Numbered from the stretch's first letter, positions 1-10,845 are shown. The stretch: DNA of 64,000 bases from Tritrichomonas musculus (GCA_039105265.1 JAPFFF010000011.1:3658001-3722000); one strand, 5' to 3'. The notes: a model not told the origin generated them from the letters alone. Made by a program: numbers and translations.

Positions 1-1724
1 CGCTCGAGTTGATCTGCTTTTTCACGTGCTTCTTGTTCTGCCTTTTGCTTGGCGATCCTTTCTGCTTCTGCAAGACGTTCTGCTTCAACTTTTTCTTTGG
101 CTAAACGTTCTTGGTCTGCCTTTTCACGAACGAGTTTTTCTTGCTCAAGTCTTCGTTGTAAGACTCTTCGTTCTTCTGCCTTTGCATCGGCTGCAGCCTT
201 TTCTTTGGCGATTCGTTGTGCTTCTGCCTTTTCACGTGCCAAACGTTGCTGCTCTGCACGCTCAATTGCCTGACGTTCTTGTTCTGCCTTTTGACGTGCA
301 ATTCGTTCTTTCTCAGCTCTTGCTTGTGCTTCGGCACGTTCCTTGGCGAGTCTGTCTTGCTCTGCGCGTTCGCGCTGAATTCTTTCTTGTTCGATCTTTT
401 GGCGTTGAATTCTCTGCTGCTCTTCTTGCTGATGAATGATTCTTTGCTGTTCAGCTTTTTGCTTGGCGATTCTGTCTTGTTCTGCCTTCTCACGAGCAAT
501 TCTTTCTTGTTCTGCTTTTTGCTTTGCGAGACGTTCTGCTTCTGCCTTTTCACGTGCAACTCTATCTGCATCAGCCTTCTGCTTGGCGATTCTATCTTGT
601 TCTGCCTTTTGTTTTGCAATTCTTTCTTGTTCTGCTTTTTGTTTTGCAAGACGTTCTGCTTCTGCCTTTTCACGTGCAACTCTATCTGCATCAGCCTTCT
701 GCTTGGCGATTCTATCTTGTTCTGCCTTTTGTTTTGCAATTCTTTCTTGTTCTGCTTTTTGTTTTGCAAGACGTTCTGCTTCTGCCTTTTCTTTTGCAAG
801 TCTTTCTTGTTCTGCCTTTTGTTTTGCAAGTCTTTCTTGTTCTGACTTTTCTTTTGCAAGTCGTTCAGCTTCAGCTTTTTCTTTGGATAAACGTTCAGCT
901 TCAGCTTTTTCACGAGCAATTCTTTCAGCTTCTTCTTTTGCATGTGTGTCTTCTACGACTGTTTTTGTTTCTTTGACAACTGGCGCAGGAGCTGGTGCTG
1001 GGGCAGCCTTCAAGTTATTAAGGACAACTTTGGCAGCTGCGAGTTGTGTGAGGAGTGTCTTATCGTCAACGTTTCCGTTGTTTGCTGCGAGATCGTCTGG
1101 ATAAACGAAAACTGTGATTCCGAGTTCTTTCATAACATCAGCAGCGAGTTGTGCGTTGTGCTGTGCGTCCTGTGGATTGAGTTTGTAATAGTTGATCTTG
1201 TCTGGAACGTAAGAATCGAGCAGAGCGCACATCGAGAGTCCGTATGGCTGGAATTTGGCGATGTTTGGATAGTTTGATGTGCGCCCAATGGCCCATTCGA
1301 GGAGCGCATTCTTTGCTGGTTTCTTGGCTGATCCGTTGTTGTCTTTGTCTTCTGTAATTGCATTTCCAATGGAGTAGTGTAAGATGAGTGACCAGATATA
1401 ACCAAGGATGAGTTTCTCGTTGTTGTCGTTGACATCTTTACCAGAGATTCCGATGAGTTTGACACCATCTTTCGTGAACATGTCAACTGACAAGTCACAG
1501 TTCATGACTTGATCGACATTACGCTTTGGCTCTTTCTTCCATTGTCGTGGTGTGTCTTTTTTGGTTAAAATTTTTGCAAGTTCTATAAGTGCTACACCAT
1601 TTGATAAATCTTTGGTGATATCTCCAACTTCTGGGGCGGCGTTGCTGAGATGTGCGTTGACCCATCTTGTGAAAACTTTCTTTTGGAGGGGAACCCAATC
1701 GTTGTTAACTTTTGTAAGACTCAT
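1..1724 (-). CDS. Tandem CH-domain coiled-coil protein, 3' end outside window
   Basis: The frame is open from an ATG at 1724 to the window edge, so the C-terminus is missing. Residues about 10-115 and 135-235 form two calponin-homology domains; visible signatures are KKVFTRWVN, DLSNGVALIELAKIL and GISGKDVNDNNEKLILG in the first, and NALLEWAIGRT and LLDSYVPDKINYY in the second. Paired CH domains of this type bind F-actin (alpha-actinin/fimbrin kind). A short Ala/Pro linker follows, then a highly charged helix built from EAERLAKEKA-like units; parts of it are tandem DNA repeats (positions 520-780 hold two almost identical 120-bp copies). It is a close paralogue of the gene starting at 2266, in head-to-head orientation. 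Likely an actin-linked cytoskeletal rod; that role is inferred from the domains. A T-rich upstream stretch with TCATTT fits a trichomonad initiator. Confidence 0.88.
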   Translation of the reverse strand, partial: MSLTKVNNDWVPLQKKVFTRWVNAHLSNAAPEVGDITKDLSNGVALIELAKILTKKDTPRQWKKEPKRNVDQVMNCDLSVDMFTKDGVKLIGISGKDVNDNNEKLILGYIWSLILHYSIGNAITEDKDNNGSAKKPAKNALLEWAIGRTSNYPNIAKFQPYGLSMCALLDSYVPDKINYYKLNPQDAQHNAQLAADVMKELGITVFVYPDDLAANNGNVDDKTLLTQLAAAKVVLNNLKAAPAPAPAPVVKETKTVVEDTHAKEEAERIAREKAEAERLSKEKAEAERLAKEKSEQERLAKQKAEQERLAKEKAEAERLAKQKAEQERIAKQKAEQDRIAKQKADADRVAREKAEAERLAKQKAEQERIAKQKAEQDRIAKQKADADRVAREKAEAERLAKQKAEQERIAREKAEQDRIAKQKAEQQRIIHQQEEQQRIQRQKIEQERIQRERAEQDRLAKERAEAQARAEKERIARQKAEQERQAIERAEQQRLAREKAEAQRIAKEKAAADAKAEERRVLQRRLEQEKLVREKADQERLAKEKVEAERLAEAERIAKQKAEQEAREKADQLE

Positions 1725-2265
1725 TTGTAGTTTTGTTTGTTGTTTTTAAAAATAAAAAATGATTTGATTTTTCATTTTATTTCTTCGTGTTTTTTAAATT
1801 CATAAAATTTCTATTTACCATTCAATATTTTCTTAGTTTTATTTATTTTATTTTCATTTTTCAATGCTAATTGTATTTTTATGAAATTTTTTGTTTGAAT
1901 CTTCTCAATATTTCAAATACATATAAAAAATTTATTTCCTAATTATATATACCAATTTTCTTAATTTACTTTAAATATTAATAAAAAATTAATAACTAAT
2001 ATATTTATATATAATTTTTAATTATAATCTTTTGAATTAATGAAAATTAAAAGATATTAAAAAATTTTTAATTATTTTTTATTTTCAGAAAAAAATGCAA
2101 ATTTTGAAAGATATTCATATTATTTTTTTTATTTATCTCAATTTTCAATATATAAATGGATAATCATCTCAAATATTTTTTCTTTCTATAAAATAAAAAA
2201 ACATGAACAAGATATGATCTAATTTACTTCATTTTTTTTTTTTAAAACATCTAACTAAATAACAA
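1725..2265. promoter_or_regulatory. Divergent promoter between two CH-domain genes
   Basis: This 541-bp AT-rich gap separates the two head-to-head CH coiled-coil genes and shows no coding potential. TCATTT motifs matching the trichomonad initiator consensus TCAYWW lie on both sides: at 2229-2234 on the plus strand, 37 bp before the ATG at 2266, and near 1767 reading leftward, about 43 bp before the ATG at 1724. The initiator assignment rests on established Trichomonas promoter knowledge; start sites are not proven here. Confidence 0.5.
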
Positions 2266-5200
2266 ATGTCTACATCTAACACTAATGACTGGATCCCACT
2301 CCAAATCAAAGTTTTCACACGTTGGGTCAACGGCCAACTTAAGAGCAACAATTGCTCCGAAATTGGAGAAATCACAAAAGATTTATCAAATGGTGTACCA
2401 CTTGTCGAACTTGCACAAATTCTTACAAAGAAAGACGCCCCAGTTAAATGGGCCAAGACACCAAAACGAAATATTGATCAAGTTATGAACTGTGACTTAT
2501 CAGTTGACATGTTCACGAAAGATGGTGTCAAACTCATCGGTATCTCAGGCAAAGATATCAATGATAACAACGAAAAACTTATTCTTGGTTTTGTTTGGTC
2601 TCTCATTTTACATTATTCAATCGGAAACGCAGTTACAGACGACAAAGACAACAACTCAGCCAAGAAACCAGCCAAGAACGCAATCCTCGAATGGGCCATT
2701 GGACGCACGTCAAATTATCCAAATGTTAACAAATTCACTCCATATTCAATTGCAATGTGCGCCTTACTCGACTCATACGTCCCAGACAAAATCAACTTTT
2801 ACTCACTGAATGCAACCGACGTTGAAAAGAACTCACAGCTCGCGTGCAAAGTCATGGAAGAACTCGGCATCCCAGTTTACGTCATGCCAGAAGATTTAAC
2901 CGCCAGCGGCGACAAAGTCGACGAGAAGACCCTCCTTACACAACTCGCTGCCGCCAAGGTTGTCCTCGAAAACCTCAAAGACAGAGACGCACACGCAAAA
3001 GAAGCTGCCGACCAATTAGCAAAAGAAAAAGCTGAAGCCGACCGATTAGCCAAAGAAAAAGCTGACGCTGAAGCAAGAGCAGAGGCAGAAAGACTTGCTC
3101 GCGAGAAAGCTGAAGCAGATCGTTTGGCACATGAGAAAGAAGAGGCCGACCGATTAGCCAAAGAAAAAGCTGAAGAAGAACGTTTAGCCAAAGAAAAGGC
3201 AGAAGCAGAGGCAAGAGCCGAAGCCGAAAGACTGGCCCGCGAAAAAGCAGAGGCTGCTGCACGCGCAGAAGCAGAAAGACTGGCCAAGCAGCGCGCTGAA
3301 GAAGAAGCCAAAGAAAAGGCCGAACGCGACGGTTTGTTGGCCGAAATCGAGCGTTTGAAGAAACTCTTGGCCGAATCAGAAGCGAAGAACAAGACGCTCA
3401 CAACAAAGTTGAGCGAATCACAGAAAGACAACGAAAACTTGAGAGCTGAAATCGAGCGCCTCAAGAAAGCTTTGTCGGAGTCAGAATCGAGCCGCACTAA
3501 AATTGAGCAAGAATTCACTCAATTCAAACTGACGGCCAAGCAGGACCACGACAGACTGACGGCTGAAATTGAACGCCTCAAGAAAGAACTCACAACATCA
3601 CAGGCGAAGGCAGCAGAAGACCACAACAAGTTGGCAGATGAAATCGAGAAACTCAAGAAAGACTCACTCGAAGATCACAACAAGTTGACTTCTGAAATCG
3701 ATCGCCTCAAGAAGGAGCTCTCCGAAGCACAGCGCAAGGCACAAGAAGACCACGACAAACTCTCACAGACAATCACAACATTGAACTCAAAGATCACAAC
3801 GATGACATCAGAGAACCAGCACGTCAAGTCTCAATTGGAAGAGTCACAAAGACAGGCCAAAATCGACCACGATCACTTAACCGGTGAAATCGCACGTTTG
3901 ACCAAAGAATTGGCCGAAACGCAGAAGAACGCACAGGAGGACCACAACCACTTGACAGCGCAAATCACCAAGCTAAATGCTGAAATCGAAACCTTGAACA
4001 AGACTCTCTCTGAAACAGAACGCAAAGCGCAAGAAGACCACAGCAAACTCACTGCTGAAGTCTCTCGTCTCAACGGCGTCGTTTCAGACACACAACGCAA
4101 GGCGCAGCTCGACCACGACAACCTGACTGGTGAGATCGAACATCTCAAGAGAGATTTGTCTGAGTCACAGCGTAAAGCACAACTTGAACACGATCATTTA
4201 ACTTCACAGATCAACAGCTTGAACACAAAGATCACAAGCTTGACATCAGAAAACACAAACTTGAAATCAAAGATCACTTCTTTGACTTCTGAAATCGAAC
4301 GTCTCAACAACACTCTGTCTGAAACAAAGAGGAATGCACAAGTCGATCATGACAAGTTAACATCAGAAGTCAGCAGACTCAACTCCGTTGTTTCAGAGAC
4401 AGAGAGAAAGGCCAAGCAAGACCACGATTCACTCACAAGCCAAATCGAGAGCCTCAAGAGAGAATTGTCTGAGACACAAAGAAGAGCCAAGGAAGAGAAT
4501 GACAAATTAACTAACCAAAACTCAACACTTACAACAAAGGTTTCATCAATGACAACTGAAATCAGCAACTTAAACTCAAAGATTTCTCAATTAACTTCTG
4601 AACTCAACAGACTCAACTCAACAATCCCAGAGAACGAGAGAAAGGCCAGACAAGACCACGACAGTTTGGCTGCAGAAAACAAGAGACTGACAACAGAAAT
4701 CGCAAATCTCAACCAGAAGATCTCATCAATGACATCCGAAATCAGCACACTCAAGTCAACTCTCTCTGAAACACAACGCAAGGCACAACAAGAGCATGAC
4801 AGCTTGACCAACACAATCAACAGCTTGAACTCAAAGATCTCAACAATGACAAGCGAAATCACTCGCCTTAACAGCGTCAACAGTGAGACACAACGCAAGG
4901 CCAAGGAAGATCATGACAAACTAACAGCCGAGAACAAGAAATTGTCAACTGAAATCACCAACCTCAATTCAAAGATTTCAACAATGACATCTGAAATATC
5001 TCGTCTCAACAACGTCGTTTCAGAAACAGAGAGAAAGGCCAAACAAGACCACGACAATTTGACCAACCAAATCTCAAGCCTGAACTCAAAGATTGCTTCA
5101 CAGACATCTGAGATCAACAACCTCAACACAAAGATCACAACAATGACAACAGAGATCAAGAACTTGAACAACACAATCTCTGAGAACCAACGCAAGGCAC

Positions 5201-7572
5201 AACAAGACCACGACAACTTAACCAACGAGAACAGAAAGTTGTCAAATGAAGTTTCATCACTCAACACAAAGATCACAAACTTAACAACAGAAAACAAGAG
5301 ACTGAACACCGTCATCACAGAGACACAAAACAAGGCCAAACAAGACCACGACAACTTGACAAGCCAAATCTCAAACTTGAACTCAAAGATTTCAAGCCAA
5401 ACAACAGAAATCAACAACTTGAACAACAAGATCGTCAATGGAACATCTGAAATCAAGAGACTCAACAACGTCATCTCAGACACACAACGCAAAGCACAGC
5501 TTGATCACGACAACTTAACTCGTGATAACAACAACTTGACAACTAAAGTCACAAACATGACAACTGAAATCAAGAACCTCAACAGCACACTCTCTGAAAC
5601 AACACGCAAAGCAAGAGAAGACCACGACAAACAGGCAAATGAAATCAGGAACTTAAACAGCACACTTTCTGACACTCAGCGCAAGGCACAGCAAGACCAC
5701 GACAACTTGACACGTGAGAACTCAAACTTGAACAACAAGATCACAACAATGACAACAGAAAACAAGAGATTGAGCACAGTCATCAATGAGACATCAAACA
5801 AGAGCCAGACAGAATCAAGCAACATGAAGAATGAAATCAGAAACTTGAACAACACAATCCAGGACACACAACGTAAAGCCAAACAAGATCACGACAACTT
5901 AACTCGTGAAAACCAGAACTTGAACTCAAAGATCAACAGCATGACAACAGAGAACACGAACCTCAAGAAAGAACTCGCAGACACACAGCGTAAGGCAAGA
6001 GAAGATCACGACAAATTGTCCGCTGAAAACCAGAAGTTGAACAGCGAAATCACAAACTTGAAGTCAAAGATCTCAAGCCTGACATCAGAAATCGAACGTC
6101 TCAACAGGCAACTCGCTGATGCCAAGCGTGATGCTCAGCAAGATCATGACAAGTTGACTGCTGAAATCAAACGCCTCAACGACGCTTTGGCCGAAGCTAA
6201 CCGTAAAGCTAAAGAGGACCACGACAGACTGGCAGCTGAGAACCAGAAATTGAGCACAGAAATCGCCAACTTGAAGTCGCAAATTGCAAGCTTGACAAGC
6301 GAAATATCGACATTGAAGTCAAAGATCCAGAGCATGCAATCCGAGATCGATCGCCTCAACAAGCAACTCGCTGATGCTCAGCATGCAGCTCAACAAGATC
6401 ACGACAGGTTAACCGCCGAAATCAAGAAATTGAATGATGAAATCAACAACCTTAAGAAAGAGTTGGCAGACACACAATCAAAGGCAAGGCAGGACCACGA
6501 CAATCTCACACACGAAATCAGCCGTTTGAACACTGAAAACTCGAGCTTGAAGTCCAAGATCACGAGCATGCAATCCGAAATCGACAACCTCAAGAAGCAG
6601 CTCGCAGACACGCAAGCCAAGGCCAAACAAGACCACGACAACCTCACAAACGAAGTCAGCAAGCTCAGGTCAGAAATCTCAAGCTTGAACTCAAAGATTT
6701 CATCGATGACATCTGAAATCGAGAACCTCAAGAAACAACTTGCAGAAGCCCAGCGCAAGGCCAAAGATGACCACGACAACTTGACACGTGAAATTGAGAG
6801 ACTTAAGAAGGAGGCCAAAGACGACCACGACAAGCTCACACATGAAATCGAGCAATTGAAGAGCGAAATCTCAAGACTCAACAAAGTTTTGGCTGACACA
6901 CAACGCGCGGCCAAACAAGACCACGACAAACTCAGTGCTGAAATCGATCGTCTCAAGAAGGAACTCTCTGAGACACAGCGTAAAGCCAAGGAAGATCACG
7001 ACAACTTGTCACGTGAAATCGAGAAGTTGAAGACCGAAATCCAACACTTGAACCAAACCTTGGCTGACACACAACGCAAGGCCAAAGACGACCACGACAA
7101 CTTGACACGCGAAATTGAAAGATTGAACAAAGTTTTGACTGAGACGCAACGTGCTGCCAAAGACGACCACGACAAACTTTGTGGCGAAATCGAACGTCTT
7201 AAGAAATTGTTGGCAGATTCCGAAAACCACGTCAAAGAATTGACTGCAACAATTGCTGACACACAGCGCAAGGCAAGAGAAGATCATGACGCTCTCACAA
7301 AGGAAATCGAAAGCTTGAAGAAGATGGTCGAATCATTACAGAAAGAATTGGCTGACACCAAGCAAAAGGCCAAAGACGACCACGATAACTTAATTGCTGA
7401 AATTGAGCGATTGAAGACAGAACTTTCTAAATTGAACATCAAATTGTTAGAAGCAATCCAAAACGCAGAAATCGACCATAACAACCTTTGCCAAGACATT
7501 GAGAAATACAAGAAGGCATTAGTTGACATTGGCTACATTGATGATGACACATTACAACAGAAAACCAAATAA
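2266..7572 (+). CDS. Giant tandem CH-domain coiled-coil protein (1768 aa)
   Basis: ATG at 2266, stop TAA at 7570 overlapping a TAAA. Residues about 12-115 and 135-240 are two CH domains nearly identical in layout to the divergent neighbour (KVFTRWVNGQL, DLSNGVPLVELAQIL, GISGKDINDNNEKLILG, NAILEWAIGRT). Residues about 240-360 are an Ala/Glu/Lys-rich single helix. From about 360 to 1750 the protein is one long coiled coil built on a repeated unit resembling SETQRKAKQDHDNLTSEI followed by RLKKEL. Unit lengths are 25, 39 or 46 residues, i.e. 25 plus two or three heptads, and nearly every unit keeps an acidic-His-Asp (mostly DHD) element. Codon use is less AT-rich than neighbouring genes, with many AAG, AAC and GAC codons, suggesting high expression. 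Probable actin-binding filament or structural rod of the trichomonad cytoskeleton; the exact structure it builds is unknown. Confidence 0.9.
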   Translation: MSTSNTNDWIPLQIKVFTRWVNGQLKSNNCSEIGEITKDLSNGVPLVELAQILTKKDAPVKWAKTPKRNIDQVMNCDLSVDMFTKDGVKLIGISGKDINDNNEKLILGFVWSLILHYSIGNAVTDDKDNNSAKKPAKNAILEWAIGRTSNYPNVNKFTPYSIAMCALLDSYVPDKINFYSLNATDVEKNSQLACKVMEELGIPVYVMPEDLTASGDKVDEKTLLTQLAAAKVVLENLKDRDAHAKEAADQLAKEKAEADRLAKEKADAEARAEAERLAREKAEADRLAHEKEEADRLAKEKAEEERLAKEKAEAEARAEAERLAREKAEAAARAEAERLAKQRAEEEAKEKAERDGLLAEIERLKKLLAESEAKNKTLTTKLSESQKDNENLRAEIERLKKALSESESSRTKIEQEFTQFKLTAKQDHDRLTAEIERLKKELTTSQAKAAEDHNKLADEIEKLKKDSLEDHNKLTSEIDRLKKELSEAQRKAQEDHDKLSQTITTLNSKITTMTSENQHVKSQLEESQRQAKIDHDHLTGEIARLTKELAETQKNAQEDHNHLTAQITKLNAEIETLNKTLSETERKAQEDHSKLTAEVSRLNGVVSDTQRKAQLDHDNLTGEIEHLKRDLSESQRKAQLEHDHLTSQINSLNTKITSLTSENTNLKSKITSLTSEIERLNNTLSETKRNAQVDHDKLTSEVSRLNSVVSETERKAKQDHDSLTSQIESLKRELSETQRRAKEENDKLTNQNSTLTTKVSSMTTEISNLNSKISQLTSELNRLNSTIPENERKARQDHDSLAAENKRLTTEIANLNQKISSMTSEISTLKSTLSETQRKAQQEHDSLTNTINSLNSKISTMTSEITRLNSVNSETQRKAKEDHDKLTAENKKLSTEITNLNSKISTMTSEISRLNNVVSETERKAKQDHDNLTNQISSLNSKIASQTSEINNLNTKITTMTTEIKNLNNTISENQRKAQQDHDNLTNENRKLSNEVSSLNTKITNLTTENKRLNTVITETQNKAKQDHDNLTSQISNLNSKISSQTTEINNLNNKIVNGTSEIKRLNNVISDTQRKAQLDHDNLTRDNNNLTTKVTNMTTEIKNLNSTLSETTRKAREDHDKQANEIRNLNSTLSDTQRKAQQDHDNLTRENSNLNNKITTMTTENKRLSTVINETSNKSQTESSNMKNEIRNLNNTIQDTQRKAKQDHDNLTRENQNLNSKINSMTTENTNLKKELADTQRKAREDHDKLSAENQKLNSEITNLKSKISSLTSEIERLNRQLADAKRDAQQDHDKLTAEIKRLNDALAEANRKAKEDHDRLAAENQKLSTEIANLKSQIASLTSEISTLKSKIQSMQSEIDRLNKQLADAQHAAQQDHDRLTAEIKKLNDEINNLKKELADTQSKARQDHDNLTHEISRLNTENSSLKSKITSMQSEIDNLKKQLADTQAKAKQDHDNLTNEVSKLRSEISSLNSKISSMTSEIENLKKQLAEAQRKAKDDHDNLTREIERLKKEAKDDHDKLTHEIEQLKSEISRLNKVLADTQRAAKQDHDKLSAEIDRLKKELSETQRKAKEDHDNLSREIEKLKTEIQHLNQTLADTQRKAKDDHDNLTREIERLNKVLTETQRAAKDDHDKLCGEIERLKKLLADSENHVKELTATIADTQRKAREDHDALTKEIESLKKMVESLQKELADTKQKAKDDHDNLIAEIERLKTELSKLNIKLLEAIQNAEIDHNNLCQDIEKYKKALVDIGYIDDDTLQQKTK

Positions 7573-7642
7573 AATATATAGAAAATAGATCTTAAATAGA
7601 TATCATGAATAAATAGATTTTTATTTTTTTTAAATTGATTTT

Positions 7643-7644
<2 letters not shown>

Positions 7645-7673
<29 letters not shown>
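7645..7673. repeat. Poly(T) tract, 29 bp
   Basis: An uninterrupted run of T about 70 bp downstream of the CH coiled-coil gene. Such homopolymers recur through the window (for example near 53620 and 61070) and are prone to length error. Confidence 0.8.
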
Positions 7674-7675
<2 letters not shown>

Positions 7676-7796
7676 TCATAGATATAAATATAACCAAATA
7701 TGCATGATGGACAAATACAATCTAAGAATGAATGAAATTCTAACATATCAAATTAAATACATAGATTATAATTCATTAAAAAAAAAAGCAAAAAAA

Positions 7797-7869
7797 TAGC
7801 TCCGGTAGGAATCGAACCCACATCGTAACGTTTAGAAAACGCTTGCCTTATCCTTTAGACCACGAAGCC
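7797..7869 (-). tRNA. tRNA-Arg(UCU), copy 1
   Basis: The 73-nt reverse-strand sequence folds as a normal cloverleaf. Acceptor GGCTTCG pairs with CGGAGCT (including G-U pairs), D stem GTCT with AGGC, anticodon stem AGCGT with ACGTT, loop TTTCTAA giving anticodon TCT, T stem GTGGG with CCTAC around TTCGATT, discriminator A. A T-rich stretch follows the 3' end and fits a Pol III terminator. The body is identical to copies 2 and 3. Confidence 0.95.
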
Positions 7870-8207
7870 TTCTTGAAATACAATATAAAAACAATAAATT
7901 TATTCATTTTATGCATATAAAATCAAATAATTTTAAAAACAAATTTCATTAATTATAATTTCAAATGAAAAGGAAATAAATTGTTTATTTTAATAACGAT
8001 ATCTTTGAATAAACATTTTCAATTTAATGTAAAAATGCATTTAATAGCTTTTATAAAAATATTTTATAATCTTTATTTTAGATACAAAAAGTTAAGTGAC
8101 CAGTCAAATTAAAATTTTGGTGGTTACATTTTTGTTTACAAAAGTGAAATAACTGTACCTCCAAAATATCCCATTTTTGTTATTGTTGAAAAATTATGCC
8201 AGCTTAG

Positions 8208-8679
<472 letters not shown>

Positions 8680-9517
8680 CTTTAATAAAATAAGTTTTTT
8701 GTATATATAAATTAGGAACCAAAAAAATCTTTTTTTTTTTTTTGGCATTAATAAATTGCATAAACCTCAGAAAAACAAACTTTTTGAGAATAAAAACTCT
8801 GAAAATTCTGAGATGAAAATTTTAAATAAAATTTTGAAATTTTAAATTTTATTTTTTCTCCCAAATGTGAATACGGATAACCAACATTTTAATTCCATTT
8901 TTTTTATATAGTATTATGCATAAAAGTTTTTTCTGCAGTTTAATTTTAAGATAATAAATGAAATGATCAAATATATTTGAAACTGTTTTATTCTCAACGT
9001 CGAGTCCTTTTATTGGCTTCAAATTATTATTAAATATAGAAAAATGAACCTAGAATTCAGTCAAGAAATTCCGATTTTCAAAACGAGTCATTCACAGAGA
9101 ATCATGATTCAATCGATCACTGAAAAAATCAAATCATCCAATAGAAGTTCGTGTTCTAAGCAATGAATTCAAGAGAAAGTTGAAAACAAACATATAGAGA
9201 GTGAATTAAAAAAGTAAAAAGTCATATTTTATCAAAAAATTCGTGGAGAAAAGCAAATAAGTTTGCATTTCTTTCTGATTGACGAAAACTATGAAATAAA
9301 GAATGGTCCAATCATACGCACTTCACAATTCTCTGATTGGGTCCAGAATTAGATGATGATTTTGAGACAGCAGTAAGAATGGTTGAAGTTTTTTAAAATA
9401 AATGGTGCAAGACAGGCTCAATTAAATATCCAAATGATGCAATGAAATCAAAATTCTTACCAATAAAATAAAGAAAAAGAAGAGAATGAAAGTGTTTTTT
9501 TTAAAAAAGCAAAAAAA
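8680..9517. other. Intergenic AT-rich region with decayed coding relic
   Basis: No intact gene. At 9242-9352 a plus-strand stretch reads as 36 good codons (RGEKQISLHFFLIDENYEI and onward) before a stop; family not recognised. The stretch 9350-9480 resembles 10980-11080: both contain a DDxFETAxxMV/DDCETVAKMV-like reading and both precede a tRNA-Arg copy, so this flank belongs to the duplicated unit. Confidence 0.5.
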
Positions 9518-9590
9518 TAGCTCCGGTAGGAATCGAACCCACATCGTAACGTTTAGAAAACGCTTGCCTTATCCTTTAGACCACGAAGCC
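9518..9590 (-). tRNA. tRNA-Arg(UCU), copy 2
   Basis: Identical 73-nt body to copy 1, anticodon TCT. About 70 bp of 5' flank (TTCTTGAAATACAATATAAA and onward, read on the plus strand) is also shared, showing that flanking DNA was duplicated along with the tRNA. Confidence 0.95.
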
Positions 9591-9847
9591 TTCTTGAAAT
9601 ACAATATAAAAACATTAAATTTATTCATTTTATTCATCAAATCAAATAATTTTGAAAACAAAACTCAATTATTTTTCTCGTGGAGGAAAAGTCGTTAATT
9701 TTATGGAAAAACTGAGCCCATCGATTGGCCTTTTGATTTTCATCAATTTTTTTCCAAAATCTTGTTATATTTTTTTTTCCAAAATTTTTGCCCATTATTC
9801 CATTTAATTATTTTTGAAAAATGATTATGCCAAATTAGTTTTCCATT

Positions 9848-9853
9848 TCATTT
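9848..9853 (+). promoter_or_regulatory. Initiator-like TCATTT before E2 gene
   Basis: TCATTT, matching TCAYWW, lies 12 bp before the ATG at 9860, the typical very short 5' leader of trichomonad mRNAs. It is conserved in the frameshifted E2 copy. Confidence 0.5.
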
Positions 9854-9859
9854 TTCAAA

Positions 9860-10315
9860 ATGGCATTTCGTAGGATTCAAAAAGAGCTTCGAGATTTGAA
9901 GAGAGATCCTCCAGAGGGATGCGATGCAGATCTAGAAGGTCAAGACATGTTACATTGGACGGGAACAATAATGGGACCTCTAGATTCTCCATATGAGGAA
10001 GGCATTTTCTTTGTTGATATCACTTTCCCGCCTGAGTATCCATTTAAGCCACCACATTTTGCATTCAAAACACGAATATATCATCCGAATATCACTCCCA
10101 AAGGAACGATCTGCATCATGGATATATGCTGCAGATGGAATCCAAAATTAACAGTTGGAAAAGCACTTTCGATTATTAGGTCATATATGGCAAATCCTGA
10201 CACAAGTGGATACTATTATCCAGTAAAAGAAATTCTACACCAATATTTGAAAGACCATGCTGGATTTGAGAAAACAGCAAGAGAATGGACACGACAATAT
10301 GCAACCGAACTTTAA
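9860..10315 (+). CDS. E2 ubiquitin-conjugating enzyme, UBE2D/Ubc4-like (151 aa)
   Basis: A complete UBC fold of normal length for the UBE2D class. It begins MAFRRIQKELRDLKRDPPEG, has TIMGPLDSPYEEG (near residues 36-48), YPFKPP, TRIYHPNI, the catalytic Cys85 in KGTIC, and ends with the family-typical AREWTRQYA. E2s of this class accept ubiquitin from E1 as a thioester on the cysteine and pass it on with RING or HECT E3 ligases. Just after the active site it has an inserted Met and a CC pair where UBE2D proteins have LDIL, and the loop that is usually PDDPLVP is PDTSGYYYP, so E3 choice may differ. It follows a tRNA-Arg copy as in the frameshifted module. The stop TAA is followed at once by TAAA. 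Confidence 0.95.
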   Translation: MAFRRIQKELRDLKRDPPEGCDADLEGQDMLHWTGTIMGPLDSPYEEGIFFVDITFPPEYPFKPPHFAFKTRIYHPNITPKGTICIMDICCRWNPKLTVGKALSIIRSYMANPDTSGYYYPVKEILHQYLKDHAGFEKTAREWTRQYATEL

Positions 10316-10453
10316 TAAAATATTTTTTTTTTCTGATATTAATATAATTTTTGGTGTTGAATGGGAGAAACTTTTTTAGCTTCCAAAGAAAAGGCAAAAT
10401 GATCATTTATCATTAAACAAAATCTTTAGAAATTTATATAAAATTAACAGTAA

Positions 10454-10845
10454 GTTCATCTAGCTTGAATCCTCAGTCAGCTCTATATTTGAAAGGAACA
10501 CCAATTTACATGGCACCAGAAGTTCTCTCAGATAAAGAATTTTCAAAGATTTCTAGTGCCATGATACGCGATGTTTATTCTTTTGCAAACATCGTGTATG
10601 AAATTGTGATAAAGAAGATACCATTTAAAATCAAGTCTTTGCTTCAGCTATTTAAGAAGGTTGCACTAGATGGAGAAAGGCCAATTATTGATGATGGTGT
10701 AATTGAACTTTATACAAAATTGATCGCCCTACATTTTAAGATATCACTGACAAACTTAAAAATAGCAGTGATTTCATTACTGATTGTGTTGATGAGGTAT
10801 TTTACTTAGGCTTTTATAGATTTTGTAGATATTTTTGAAAGCACT
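10454..10845 (+). pseudogene. Protein kinase C-lobe relic (TKL-like)
   Basis: The reading KGTPIYMAPEVLSDKEFS then DVYSFANIVYEI matches subdomains VIII-IX of tyrosine-kinase-like kinases (GTxxYMAPE, DVYSFG). No N-lobe, HRD or DFG motif lies upstream. Near 10740 the frame shifts: the new frame reads ITDKLKNSSDFITDCVDEV, a tail of the kind seen after trichomonad TKL kinases. The expected G of DVYSFG is A. A broken 5'-truncated fragment. Confidence 0.75.

Noticed and set aside
101-943. Long open frames on both strands within the EAERLAKEKA-type repeats of the left CH gene
   Set aside because: They are shadows of a repetitive coding sequence in other frames; only the minus frame continuous with the CH domains makes sense.
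10454-10845. Small active kinase
   Set aside because: Only the C-lobe is present, without catalytic loop or DFG, and the frame breaks before the end.
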